From Cytobacillus praedii (GTDB lineage Bacteria; Bacillota; Bacilli; Bacillales; Cytobacillaceae): 64,000 bases of DNA. The number at the start of each line of letters is the position of its first letter. Position 1 is the stretch's first letter. The notes beneath the pieces are model-generated. The model was not told the origin of the DNA, did no database searches, and worked only from the letters and a program-made list of their open reading frames with translations. Below are positions 1-8,708 of the stretch, one piece after another. Made by a program: the position numbers and the translations under genes. The DNA is taken from positions 193,805 through 257,804 of the forward strand of contig NZ_LMBX01000003.1 of assembly GCF_001439605.1 (NCBI RefSeq), in the 5' to 3' direction.

Positions 1-85
1 TTATATTAGTAGGTAAGATACATGATTTGGGTAATTTTTCAACTTGGATGAGGTAATAGGGGAATATATCAACTTGGAGGCAAAT

Positions 86-802
86 ATGGAGAAGAGAATT
101 CTTGTTGTTGATGATGAACAATCAATCCTAACATTATTGGAGTATAATCTGCAGCAGGCAGGCTTCAAAGTAATTACAGCGATGGATGGGGAGGCGGGAA
201 TTAACCAAGCGTTATCCCATTTACCGGATTTAATTGTACTTGACCTTATGCTTCCAAAACTTGATGGGATTGAGGTATGCAAACAGCTGCGTCAACAGAA
301 GGTGTTCATACCTATATTAATGTTAACTGCAAAAGATGATGAGTTTGATAAAGTGCTTGGTCTAGAGTTAGGTGCAGATGATTATATGACGAAGCCGTTT
401 AGCCCAAGAGAAGTAGTTGCAAGGGTTAAAGCTATTTTGCGGAGAACACAAATACATATGGATCCACCTGTCGTAACAGAGGAAGAATCGGACCATGTTC
501 GTATTGCTGGTTTAAAAATTATTCCGGATCATTATGAAGCATATATAGAAAATGAACTATTAGAATTAACTCCAAAGGAATTTGAGCTTCTTTTATATTT
601 AGCAAAAAATAAGGGGCGTGTCCTTACCAGGGATCAGCTTCTTAGTGCAGTCTGGAATTATGACTTTGCAGGGGATACTCGAATTGTAGACGTCCATATA
701 AGTCACTTAAGAGAAAAGATTGAGCAAAATACGAAAAAGCCTGTTTATATAAAAACCATTCGCGGATTAGGCTATAAGCTGGAGGAGCCGAAAGGAGAAT
801 GA
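86..802 (+). CDS. phoP: PhoP, phosphate-starvation response regulator
   Basis: OmpR/PhoB-type response regulator of 238 aa that, when phosphorylated by PhoR, binds Pho boxes to control phosphate-starvation genes. The receiver domain fills residues 1-120, with the acidic pair DDE near residues 8-10, the phosphoacceptor Asp53 in VLDLMLPK, and the conserved Lys in MTKPFSP. A winged-helix DNA-binding domain follows, ending in IRGLGYKL. The start at 86 is chosen because GGAGG lies 5 nt upstream; an in-frame codon at 44 has no ribosome site. It overlaps phoR by four bases (ATGA), so the two are translationally coupled. The preceding 85 bases are leader; in B. subtilis the gene before is mdh, here outside the window. 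Identity is also supported by position next to polA. Confidence 0.96.
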   Translation: MEKRILVVDDEQSILTLLEYNLQQAGFKVITAMDGEAGINQALSHLPDLIVLDLMLPKLDGIEVCKQLRQQKVFIPILMLTAKDDEFDKVLGLELGADDYMTKPFSPREVVARVKAILRRTQIHMDPPVVTEEESDHVRIAGLKIIPDHYEAYIENELLELTPKEFELLLYLAKNKGRVLTRDQLLSAVWNYDFAGDTRIVDVHISHLREKIEQNTKKPVYIKTIRGLGYKLEEPKGE

Positions 803-2571
803 TAAAATTTCGAACCAGGCTTCTTTTCGCACTAATCACATTAATATTTGCAGTTCTCATTGGTTTAGGGGTACTACTGGGACAGCTATATAAAAGTTAT
901 TATTTGAATGCCTTCGATGAGCGGCTAAAAAAAGAGACTCGGATGATCTCGAGTTATGTTGAAGAAGCAGGTGGCATTCTTGCACTGAAAAGTGAGTCCA
1001 TTGATACATTTAGCAAAGTGTTAAATGCCCGTGTAACGATTGTTGATATTTCTGGTACCATTATTTATGATAGTAAACCATTAAAGAATACTAGCAGCAA
1101 TAACGATCATCATTCAGTTATAAAGAGCATGATTGAGAAGGATTCTGCCGGGCATCATTTAATTGAGGTAAATGACGGGTATGACCTCCATTATTACTGG
1201 AGACCGATTGTAAAATCAGGAGCAGATGAAGGTTTTGTGCTGCTAAGTACAAAAATGACAGAAATTAATGAGGCCTATCGACAAATTTGGTGGATATTAA
1301 TAATTAGTTTAGGGTTTGCATTCATAGTTATTCTTCTATTAGGAACAAGAATTATGAATCGTTATACAAAGCCAATTGAAGCTGCAACAAAGACGGCTAT
1401 TGAACTAGCAAAAGGAAACTACCGTGCCCGTACGTATGAAGATCAGATTGATGAGACTGGGATGCTTAGTGCTTCCATCAATATTCTTGCAAGGAATCTT
1501 CAAGAAATGCGTAAATCACAGGAAATGCATCAGGATCGCCTTGCAGCTTTGATTGAAAATATGGGAAGTGGCTTAATATTAATTGATAAAAAAGGATATA
1601 TCAGTTTAATTAATCGTTCTTACAAAGAACTGTTTCGTGTTCATGATTTCGAATATATGAATAAACTTTATTATGAAGTGATTCAGCAACAGGAGATTAC
1701 TTCTATAATCGAAGAGCTTTTTATGACTGAGCAAAAAGTAAGGAAACAGATTTTTATTCCACTTAGTCATGGAAGACAGCATTTTGAAATATACGGAGTT
1801 CCAATCATTGGAACAAATGATGTTTGGAAAGGGATTTTACTTGTATTTCATGATATATCAGATTTGAAAAAACTAGAACAAGTAAGGAAAGACTTCGTAG
1901 CAAATGTTTCTCATGAATTGAAAACACCCATTACTTCAATAAAAGGGTTTTCTGAGACACTTTTAGACGGAGCAATGGAGGATAAACAGGCTCTTGAAGC
2001 TTTTTTGAAAATTATTTTACAGGAAAGCGATCGCTTGCAATCTCTTATACAGGATTTATTAGATCTATCAAAAATGGAACAGCTCGGTTTTCACCTTTCT
2101 ATTCAGCAGCATAATATAAGAACAACTCTAGAGGAAGTAATTGCGATTTTGCATAAGAAGGCAGATGAAAAAGAGATAAAGCTTCAGTTTGAGGCAGATA
2201 AAGAATCCATTTTAATAGAAGGGGATGCAGATCGTCTGAAACAAGTTTTTTTAAATCTTGTTTCTAATGCCATTTCCTATACACCAGAAGGAGGTCATGT
2301 TTTCCTTCGATTAAGTGAATCCGCATCCAGCATATTTGTTGAAGTGAAGGATACAGGTATAGGGATGGAGCAGAGCGAAGTTCCAAGGATTTTTGAAAGA
2401 TTTTATCGTGTGGACAAAGCACGGAGCCGTAATTCTGGGGGAACAGGTCTGGGACTTGCAATTGTTAAACATATTGTTGAGGCTCATAAAGGGACTATCA
2501 TTGTCACTAGCCAAGTAGGAAAAGGAACGACATTTTTAATTGAGCTTAACAAGCGATTGGATGATGAATGA
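799..2571 (+). CDS. phoR: PhoR, membrane sensor histidine kinase
   Basis: Sensor kinase partner of PhoP, 590 aa. Two membrane segments (about residues 8-28 and 165-187) flank an extracytoplasmic sensor region; then come HAMP (about 190-245), PAS (about 250-355), HisKA with phosphorylated His372 in the motif NVSHELKTP, and HATPase_c with N, G1 (DTGIGM) and G2 (GGTGLGLAI) boxes. The length and layout match the B. subtilis PhoR family. Start codon overlaps the end of phoP. No terminator follows directly; the next 35-150 bases hold a Pho box and a separate terminator. Confidence 0.95.
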   Translation: MIKFRTRLLFALITLIFAVLIGLGVLLGQLYKSYYLNAFDERLKKETRMISSYVEEAGGILALKSESIDTFSKVLNARVTIVDISGTIIYDSKPLKNTSSNNDHHSVIKSMIEKDSAGHHLIEVNDGYDLHYYWRPIVKSGADEGFVLLSTKMTEINEAYRQIWWILIISLGFAFIVILLLGTRIMNRYTKPIEAATKTAIELAKGNYRARTYEDQIDETGMLSASINILARNLQEMRKSQEMHQDRLAALIENMGSGLILIDKKGYISLINRSYKELFRVHDFEYMNKLYYEVIQQQEITSIIEELFMTEQKVRKQIFIPLSHGRQHFEIYGVPIIGTNDVWKGILLVFHDISDLKKLEQVRKDFVANVSHELKTPITSIKGFSETLLDGAMEDKQALEAFLKIILQESDRLQSLIQDLLDLSKMEQLGFHLSIQQHNIRTTLEEVIAILHKKADEKEIKLQFEADKESILIEGDADRLKQVFLNLVSNAISYTPEGGHVFLRLSESASSIFVEVKDTGIGMEQSEVPRIFERFYRVDKARSRNSGGTGLGLAIVKHIVEAHKGTIIVTSQVGKGTTFLIELNKRLDDE

Positions 2572-2595
2572 TCGATAGCAAGCATTGGTTATAAA

Positions 2596-2634
2596 TTTAC
2601 ATGATTTTTACAACCTCTTTATAATCTCTTAATA
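2596..2634 (+). promoter_or_regulatory. Pho box: four PhoP-binding hexamers at 11-bp period
   Basis: Four direct repeats fit the PhoP consensus TT(A/C/T)A(C/T)A with exactly 5-bp spacers: TTTACA (2596-2601), TTTACA (2607-2612), TTTATA (2618-2623), TTAATA (2629-2634). A -10-like TACAAT follows at 2644-2649, putting the start near 2655 and the box at about -59 to -21, the position usual for PhoP-activated promoters in B. subtilis. No TTGACA-like -35 is present, as expected for an activated promoter. Seen in sequence; activity is inferred. Confidence 0.75.
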
Positions 2635-2654
2635 TCTGCTTGTTACAATGATAA

Positions 2655-2724
2655 TTGAAAAACCCCTTCATCCAAGGAGTTAGAAAAAGGAGAAAGCAAC
2701 CCCTGCTTTCTCCTTTTTCATATT
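2655..2724 (+). ncRNA. Candidate PhoP-activated small RNA, about 70 nt
   Basis: A transcript starting near 2655 from the Pho-box promoter would end at the strong terminator at 2683-2724. No plausible reading frame fits: there is no ATG, and the only TTG sits at the very 5' end without a ribosome site. The RNA would carry a C-rich stretch CCCCTTC (2663-2669), complementary to Shine-Dalgarno sequences, and CCCC in the terminator loop (2700-2703). C-rich single-stranded patches are typical of Gram-positive regulatory RNAs such as FsrA and RoxS/RsaE. No similarity to either is claimed. The alternative is a terminated leader for hflK. Confidence 0.45.
2683..2724 (+). terminator. Intrinsic terminator with perfect 16-bp stem
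   Basis: Positions 2683-2698 pair perfectly with 2704-2719 around a 5-nt ACCCC loop; the stem's descending arm contains five T and is followed by CATATTTG. It separates the Pho-box promoter from the hflK promoter. Confidence 0.85.
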
Positions 2725-2741
2725 TGTTTTTGTCATATATT

Positions 2742-2767
2742 TGAAACCTTTCTATGATGAAATCGTA
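2742..2767 (+). promoter_or_regulatory. Sigma-W-type promoter of hflKC
   Basis: TGAAAC (2742-2747), followed by CTTTC and a 16-nt spacer, then CGTA (2764-2767). This is the consensus for the extracytoplasmic-function sigma factor SigW (TGAAAC-N16-CGTA). It lies 38 bp upstream of the hflK start. In B. subtilis the SPFH proteins FloA and FloT are SigW-dependent, which fits. Confidence 0.75.
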
Positions 2768-2804
2768 TTAAAAGTTAACGAAATGTATAGAAGGGGGAAA
2801 GTAA

Positions 2805-3770
2805 ATGGTTAGTCTTAAGAGGATATATACATTAACCGGACTAGTATTTCTTATCATTATATTAGGTATTACTGCATTTACGACATGGTATACAGTAGAT
2901 GAGTCTGATCAAGCGGTTATTTTGACCTTTGGAAAAGTTGAGGAAGGAATTACAGAGCCAGGCCTTCATTTTAAACTGCCCTGGCCGATTCAAAGTGTAG
3001 AAAAGCTTTCAAAGGAAACCTTTAGTCTTCAATTTGGTTATGAAGATAAGGATGGGAAGTCTAAGGATTTTCCCGAAGAAACGAAGATGATTACTGGAGA
3101 CGAAAATATTGTCATGGCCGATCTTGTTGTTCAATGGAAGATTACCAATCCAGAAAAATATTTATATAATTCATCCAATCCGAAAGAGATTCTTCATGAT
3201 GCTACATCTGCTTCTTTAAGAAGTATCATTGGAAACTCCAAAATTGATGATGCTTTAACATCAGGTAAAGCAAAAATTGAAGCAGATGTTAGGGAGCTGC
3301 TGACATCTTTAATAGAAAAATATGATATCGGCATTTCGGTATTAGCGGTTAAGCTTCAAGATGTAGAGCTTCCTAATGATGAAGTACGAAAGGCATTTAC
3401 AGATGTAACAGACGCAAGAGAAACAGCGAATACAAAGTTGAATGAAGCTCAAAAGTATAAAAATCAAAAAATGAATGAGGCAAATGGTGAAAAAGATGCG
3501 CTTATTTCAAGAGCAGAAGGAGAGAAGGCTGCTCGTTTAGAAAGAGCGCGTGGGGATGTAGCTGTATTTAATAAGCTTTACAATGAATATAAGAACAATC
3601 CAGATATTACGAGAGAGCGCTTAGTTATTGAAACACTTGAGCAAGTACTTCCAAATGCAGAAATTTATATTATGAATGATGACGGAAATACAATGAAATA
3701 CTTCCCGATTCGTCCTTTAGAAAAAGAGGAGTCTAAGCCAAAAGCAGAAGGAAGTGAAAATAATGAGTGA
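2805..3770 (+). CDS. hflK: HflK-type SPFH membrane protein
   Basis: SPFH/prohibitin-family protein of 321 aa. One N-terminal membrane segment (about residues 6-27) is followed by the SPFH domain, which starts at DESDQAVILTFGKVEEG, and by a long Glu/Lys/Ala-rich coiled coil (about 200-260). HflK and HflC form a complex that, in E. coli, surrounds and modulates the FtsH protease. The start has AGAAGGGGG 7-12 nt upstream. The pair has no counterpart between phoR and polA in B. subtilis, so it was gained here or lost there. Expression probably depends on the SigW-type promoter at 2742. Confidence 0.88.
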   Translation: MVSLKRIYTLTGLVFLIIILGITAFTTWYTVDESDQAVILTFGKVEEGITEPGLHFKLPWPIQSVEKLSKETFSLQFGYEDKDGKSKDFPEETKMITGDENIVMADLVVQWKITNPEKYLYNSSNPKEILHDATSASLRSIIGNSKIDDALTSGKAKIEADVRELLTSLIEKYDIGISVLAVKLQDVELPNDEVRKAFTDVTDARETANTKLNEAQKYKNQKMNEANGEKDALISRAEGEKAARLERARGDVAVFNKLYNEYKNNPDITRERLVIETLEQVLPNAEIYIMNDDGNTMKYFPIRPLEKEESKPKAEGSENNE

Positions 3771-4698
3771 TCAAAATGTTGTGAATATGAATGAGCGCGG
3801 TGGAAATAATCTACAATGGAGAAAGTATATCAAGCTTGGTATGTTCTTCGTCATTCTTTTTGTCCTGCTTGGCATCCTTATAAGCAATCTTATCATTGTT
3901 AAGGAAGGGGAATATAAGGTAATCAGGCAGTTTGGTGAGGTAGTGAGAATTGAAAGCGAACCAGGATTAACATATAAAATTCCGTTTATCCAAAGTGTCT
4001 CTACTCTTCCTAAATATCAATTGACCTATGATGTATCTGAAGCTGAGATTAATACGAAGGATAAAAAGCGGATTATCATTGATAACTATGCCGTTTGGCG
4101 AATAGAAGATCCAAAAAAAATGATCGCTAACGCCAGAACGCTAGAAAGTGCGGAGTCGAGAATGGAAGAATTCATTTACTCTGTTACACGAACAGAACTG
4201 GGGCAGCTAGATTACGATGAAATCATTAATGATGAAAAGTCTTCCAGAGGCTCATTGAATGACCGCATTACGGAAAAAGTGAATGAGCTGCTTGATAATG
4301 ATAATTACGGAATTATTGTTACAGATGTAAGAATGAAACGTACGGATTTGCCAGCAGAGAATGAACAGTCCGTTTATACGAGAATGATCTCCGAACGTCA
4401 ATCGAAAGCCCAAGAATATCTTTCTAAAGGGGATGCCGATAAAAATGTTATTATCGCAAAAACCGATAAAGAAGTAAAAGAAATATTGTCAAAAGCCCAG
4501 GCAGATGCAGAGGAAATTCGAGCAGATGGAGAAGGTGGAGCTGCGAAAATATATAATGAAGCTTTCTCGAAAGATCCTAGCTTCTATTCCTTGTATCGTA
4601 CATTAGAATCCTATAAAAAGACAATTAATGGGGAAACAGTTATTGTCTTGCCATCTGATTCGCCATATGCTCACTTTTTAATGGGAAATACAAACTAA
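3763..4698 (+). CDS. hflC: HflC-type SPFH membrane protein
   Basis: Partner of HflK, 311 aa. A membrane segment at about residues 22-45 precedes the SPFH domain (VKEGEYKVIRQFGEVVRIE) and a coiled-coil region rich in Ala and Glu. The start at 3763 is preferred over an in-frame GTG at 3754 because AAGGAAGTG lies 6-8 nt upstream. It overlaps the end of hflK by 8 bases, so the two are cotranslated. A terminator follows at 4709-4767. Confidence 0.88.
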   Translation: MSDQNVVNMNERGGNNLQWRKYIKLGMFFVILFVLLGILISNLIIVKEGEYKVIRQFGEVVRIESEPGLTYKIPFIQSVSTLPKYQLTYDVSEAEINTKDKKRIIIDNYAVWRIEDPKKMIANARTLESAESRMEEFIYSVTRTELGQLDYDEIINDEKSSRGSLNDRITEKVNELLDNDNYGIIVTDVRMKRTDLPAENEQSVYTRMISERQSKAQEYLSKGDADKNVIIAKTDKEVKEILSKAQADAEEIRADGEGGAAKIYNEAFSKDPSFYSLYRTLESYKKTINGETVIVLPSDSPYAHFLMGNTN

Positions 4699-4706
4699 AT
4701 CATATA

Positions 4707-4768
4707 TAAACCGTTATTTTTCATTCTTTATCTACTCATGATAAAATGGAGGAAAATAACGGTTTTTT
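4707..4768 (+). terminator. Terminator after hflC
   Basis: AACCGTTATTTTTC pairs with GGAAAATAACGGTT around a loop of about 30 nt, followed by TTTT. The loop is large, but the stem is strong and the T-run is present. Confidence 0.65.
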
Positions 4769-4795
4769 GCTTTAGGCAACGGAAGGAGAATTTTT

Positions 4796-7426
4796 TTGAA
4801 AAAGAAACTTGTTTTAATCGACGGCAACAGCATTGCATACCGTGCTTTTTTTGCTTTGCCTCTTCTGAACAATGATAAAGGGATTCATACGAACGCAGTG
4901 TATGGCTTTACAATGATGCTGAATCGAATTCTTGAGGATGAAAAGCCAACCCATCTATTGGTTGCCTTTGATGCAGGGAAGACAACATTTCGTCACAAGA
5001 CATTTAGTGAATATAAAGGTGGGAGGCAAAAGACACCACCTGAGCTATCTGAACAGTTTCCTTTTATTCGCGAGCTGTTAGATGCTTATGGAATCTCACG
5101 CTATGAATTAGAAAATTATGAAGCAGACGATATTATCGGCACGCTCTCTCTTCATGCAGAAAAAGATGACTTTGAAGTGAAAATTATTTCTGGTGATAAA
5201 GATTTAACGCAATTAAGCTCGGAAAAAACAACGGTTTCAATCACTCGTAAAGGGATTACAGAAATCGAAGATTATACCCCGGCCTATATACAAGAAAAGT
5301 ATGGGTTTACACCCGATCGAATTATTGATATGAAAGGATTAATGGGGGATGCTTCAGATAATATCCCAGGTGTGCCAGGCGTTGGTGAAAAGACGGCAAT
5401 AAAATTGCTTAAGGAATTTGGATCACTTGAGACAATTTTATCTTCTGTTGATAAAGTTGGTGGAAATAAGTTGAAGGAAAAGCTGGAGGAATTTAATGAT
5501 CAGGCGTTAATGAGTAAGGAATTAGCGACGATTACGAGGGAAGCGCCTATAGAAATCGAGTTAAGTGAAGTGGAATACGAAGGGTATGAAAGAGACAAGG
5601 TAGTCAGCATTTATAAAGAGCTTGGCTTTAATTCATTATTGGACAAACTAGGCGAGGAAACAGGATCTGAAGAAGTAGAACTTGAAGAAATTGAATTTGA
5701 AGTGATCAATGAGATAACAGAAGATATTTTTTCAGATGAGAATGCTTTTTATATTGAAGTACTAGAGGATAATTACCATTATGCAGATATTATCGGCTTC
5801 TCAATCGCTAATGATAAAGGAACATTTTTTATTTCCACAGACAAAGCATTGGCTTCACAAGTATTTAAACAATGGGCAGAGGATGCAAGCAAAGAAAAAA
5901 TTGTCTATGATGCGAAAAGGTCTGAGGTTTCGCTTCGCCATCACGGCATTCATCTAGCAGGAGTGAAGTTTGATTTGCTGATTGCTTCCTATCTAATTAA
6001 CCCATCAGCAACAATAGAGGATGTGGCATCGGTTGCAAAAAGCCATGGCTATGAATCCATTCAATCGGATGAAGCTTTCTATGGAAAAGGAGCCAAACGA
6101 AGCGTACCAGAAGAAGGCGTGTTAGCTGCACACCTTGCAAGAAAAGCTTCTGCATTAAAAGCTTTAAAAGATCAGCTTGATAAGGAGCTGAAGGATAATC
6201 AGCAGGCAGAGCTATTCTATGAATTAGAAATGCCTTTATCATTAATTCTTGCAGATATGGAATCATGCGGGGTAAAAATGGATCTTGAACGATTAAAGGC
6301 CATGGGAGAAGAGATTCATTCAAAATTAGTAGGAATTGAGAGCCGAATACATGAATTAGCAGGAGAAAAGTTTAATATCAACTCACCGAAACAGCTTGGG
6401 GTTATTCTTTTCGAAAAGTTAGGGCTTCCTGTTTATAAAAAAACAAAAACAGGTTATTCAACCTCAGCAGATGTTCTTGAGAAACTTGAGACAAAGCATG
6501 AAATCGTTAGAGAAATCCTCGATTATCGTCAGCTTGGAAAGCTTCAGTCCACATACATCGAGGGCTTGCTGAAAATTGTCAATAAAGACAATGAAAAAGT
6601 TCATACAAGATTTAATCAGGCTTTAACACAAACAGGAAGACTAAGTTCAACAGACCCAAATCTTCAGAATATCCCTATTCGTCTAGAAGAAGGAAGAAAA
6701 ATAAGACAGGCATTTATTCCTTCTGAAAAAGACTGGGTGATCTTTGCAGCTGATTATTCTCAAATTGAGCTTCGTGTACTAGCTCATATTGCGAAGGATG
6801 ATAAGCTGATCGAGGCCTTTAATCATGATATGGACATCCATACAAAAACAGCGATGGAAGTGTTTCATGTTAGTGAAGATCATGTTACTTCCAATATGCG
6901 CCGTCATGCAAAAGCAGTTAACTTTGGGATCGTATACGGAATTAGTGATTATGGGTTATCTCAAAGTCTTGGAATTACCCGAAAAGAAGCAGGTCAATTT
7001 ATTGAACGTTATTTAGAAAGTTACCCCGGAGTCAAAACGTACATGGAAGATATTGTTGCCGATGCAAAGCAAAAAGGATTTGTCTCAACCCTCCTTCACC
7101 GCAGAAGATATCTTCCTGAAATCACAAGCAGAAATTTTAATTTGCGCAGCTTTGCAGAACGAACAGCAATGAATACGCCAATTCAAGGAAGCGCAGCAGA
7201 CATCATAAAAAAAGCAATGATAGATATGGCTGATCGTTTAAAAAGAGAAAAGTTAAAAACACGTTTGCTCTTACAAGTACATGATGAATTGATCTTTGAA
7301 GCACCGAAGGATGAAATTGAGGTATTGAAAAAAATCGTTCCAGAAGTGATGGAAAACGCAGTGGAGCTTGAGGTTCCTCTCAAGGTTGATTATGCCTATG
7401 GACCAACATGGTTTGATGCTAAGTAA
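4796..7426 (+). CDS. polA: DNA polymerase I
   Basis: Family A polymerase for repair and Okazaki-fragment maturation, 876 aa, the same length as the Geobacillus stearothermophilus enzyme. Order: 5'-3' exonuclease domain (about 1-300), an inactive 3'-5' exonuclease-like domain (about 300-470), then the polymerase domain. Metal-binding Asp653 sits in motif A (DYSQIELRVLAH), the O-helix is RRHAKAVNFGIVYG, and motif C is HDE at 829-831. The proofreading acids seen in E. coli (FDTET) are replaced (FYIEV), so it probably lacks proofreading, as in related bacilli. Starts with TTG, with GGAAGGAG about 7 nt upstream; no ATG is better placed. Confidence 0.97.
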   Translation: MKKKLVLIDGNSIAYRAFFALPLLNNDKGIHTNAVYGFTMMLNRILEDEKPTHLLVAFDAGKTTFRHKTFSEYKGGRQKTPPELSEQFPFIRELLDAYGISRYELENYEADDIIGTLSLHAEKDDFEVKIISGDKDLTQLSSEKTTVSITRKGITEIEDYTPAYIQEKYGFTPDRIIDMKGLMGDASDNIPGVPGVGEKTAIKLLKEFGSLETILSSVDKVGGNKLKEKLEEFNDQALMSKELATITREAPIEIELSEVEYEGYERDKVVSIYKELGFNSLLDKLGEETGSEEVELEEIEFEVINEITEDIFSDENAFYIEVLEDNYHYADIIGFSIANDKGTFFISTDKALASQVFKQWAEDASKEKIVYDAKRSEVSLRHHGIHLAGVKFDLLIASYLINPSATIEDVASVAKSHGYESIQSDEAFYGKGAKRSVPEEGVLAAHLARKASALKALKDQLDKELKDNQQAELFYELEMPLSLILADMESCGVKMDLERLKAMGEEIHSKLVGIESRIHELAGEKFNINSPKQLGVILFEKLGLPVYKKTKTGYSTSADVLEKLETKHEIVREILDYRQLGKLQSTYIEGLLKIVNKDNEKVHTRFNQALTQTGRLSSTDPNLQNIPIRLEEGRKIRQAFIPSEKDWVIFAADYSQIELRVLAHIAKDDKLIEAFNHDMDIHTKTAMEVFHVSEDHVTSNMRRHAKAVNFGIVYGISDYGLSQSLGITRKEAGQFIERYLESYPGVKTYMEDIVADAKQKGFVSTLLHRRRYLPEITSRNFNLRSFAERTAMNTPIQGSAADIIKKAMIDMADRLKREKLKTRLLLQVHDELIFEAPKDEIEVLKKIVPEVMENAVELEVPLKVDYAYGPTWFDAK

Positions 7427-7504
7427 AGGGAGAAATGAAAGGCTCTTTACAAAAGTTGTTTTTTTGACCTAGTTATGTGAATAAACACTGTTGGCAATAA
7501 ATTT

Positions 7505-7635
7505 GTTGACTGTAGCGGAAGGTGCGAGACTCCTGCTGAAAGGAGTGGACAGGTGTGAACCCCACTGGTGTTTTAACTCCGAGGATGCTCACCTCCCACC
7601 CCGCGGGTAACTGCGCATCCTGTAGCGGAGTCAAC
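7505..7635. repeat. R1 interspersed repeat, copy 1 (131 bp)
   Basis: GC-rich element bounded by perfect 7-bp inverted ends GTTGACT (7505-7511) and AGTCAAC (7629-7635). Inside it carries GGTGCGAGACTCCTGC, TCCGAGGATGCTCACC and CCCACCCCGCGGGT, all shared with copy 2 near 15.6 kb. An outer inverted repeat (AACACT-TTGGCA near 7485 against TGCCAA and AGTGTT near 7640-7670) may extend it. It codes for nothing visible and fills the polA-mutM gap. Confidence 0.8.
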
Positions 7636-7717
7636 CTCTGCCAACTATATTTATTTAGAAATAGTGTTTGTGATAAATGACAAATGAAATGAATGATCGT
7701 ACAGGAAGTGATAAAGC

Positions 7718-8545
7718 ATGCCTGAATTACCAGAGGTAGAGACCGTCCGCAGAACATTAATGGAATTAGTGAGTCATAAAGAAATTAAATATATTTCGGT
7801 TTTTTGGCCCAAAATTATTAAACATCCAGAAGAAGCAGCTCAATTCCAGGATGCATTAGTTGGACAAACTATATTGGATGTTGGAAGAAGAGGGAAATTT
7901 TTAATCCTCTATACAGATGACTATGCCCTTGTTTCTCATTTGAGAATGGAAGGAAAGTACGGTGTATTCAAAAAAACAGAGCCCGTAGATAAACATACCC
8001 ATGTGATCTTCCATTTTGCTGATGGAACCGAATTGCGTTATAAGGATGTACGGAAGTTTGGGACCATGCATCTTTACAAGAGAGGACAGGAGTTTAATAC
8101 ACTGCCTCTATCACAATTAGGACCTGAGCCATTTTCTACAGACTTTACGATTGAAGCATTCGCTTCTAAGCTATCGAAAACAAAAAGAAATATAAAGGCT
8201 GTTTTGCTTGATCAAAAGGTAGTTGTAGGACTTGGGAATATATATGTGGATGAAGCGTTATTTCGCTCGGGAATTCATCCAGAAAGAGCTGCTGATGATT
8301 TATCCAATGATGAGATTGTCAGACTTCATAAGGAAATCTCAAATACTTTATCAGAAGCAGTACAAAAAGGAGGAAGTACGATTCGATCGTACGTAAACTC
8401 TCAAGGGCAAATTGGCATGTTTCAGCTTGAGCTTTTCGTTTATGGAAGAAAAGGTGAAGAATGCAGGGTTTGCGGGAGCACACTTGAGAGAATTGTATCA
8501 GGTGGACGTGGTACGGTCTTTTGTCCAAAATGCCAAGTAAAATAA
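7718..8545 (+). CDS. mutM: Formamidopyrimidine-DNA glycosylase (Fpg/MutM)
   Basis: Removes 8-oxoguanine and other oxidised purines and nicks the abasic site; 275 aa, normal length. The N-terminus MPELPEVE supplies the catalytic Pro2 and Glu3. Then come the conserved Lys region (HLRMEGKYG), the helix-two-turn-helix with VVGLGNIYVDEALF, and a C-terminal zinc finger with Cys pairs in CRVCGS and CPKC. Ribosome site AGGAAGTGA precedes the ATG. Downstream is a repeat cluster rather than a clear terminator. Confidence 0.97.
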   Translation: MPELPEVETVRRTLMELVSHKEIKYISVFWPKIIKHPEEAAQFQDALVGQTILDVGRRGKFLILYTDDYALVSHLRMEGKYGVFKKTEPVDKHTHVIFHFADGTELRYKDVRKFGTMHLYKRGQEFNTLPLSQLGPEPFSTDFTIEAFASKLSKTKRNIKAVLLDQKVVVGLGNIYVDEALFRSGIHPERAADDLSNDEIVRLHKEISNTLSEAVQKGGSTIRSYVNSQGQIGMFQLELFVYGRKGEECRVCGSTLERIVSGGRGTVFCPKCQVK

Positions 8546-8555
8546 GTAATAAATG

Positions 8556-8703
8556 TGGGCTGCAGTGCCTATTTCCTAACAAACTTCAGGTCCCCACCTT
8601 GAGATAAGTCGACATCAATTCGCTCACGCATATTGTGTCTCCTTTATCGAAAGAACTGGCCCTTCCAGTTTGTACGGCGATGAACAAGGCGCCTCCGCTT
8701 TTC
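8556..8703. repeat. R3 repeat unit, copy 1
   Basis: Unit of about 145 bp. Its features are CAAACTTCAGGTCCCC, ATAAGTCGACATCAATTCGC, TTTATCGAAAGAAC, CCCTTCCAGTTTGTACGG and the end AACAAGGCGCCTCCGC. The same order recurs at 47.0 and 54.2-54.6 kb. CAAACT and AGTTTG pair, so the RNA or single strand could fold. It ends directly against two R2 units. Confidence 0.75.
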
Positions 8704-8708
8704 ATGAT

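Noticed and set aside
5997..6323. Minus-strand frame of 108 codons within polA
   Set aside because: Shadow of the polA coding sequence; no ribosome site.
7473..7757. Minus-strand frame of 94 codons across the polA-mutM gap
   Set aside because: It is the reverse of the R1 repeat and overlaps the mutM start.
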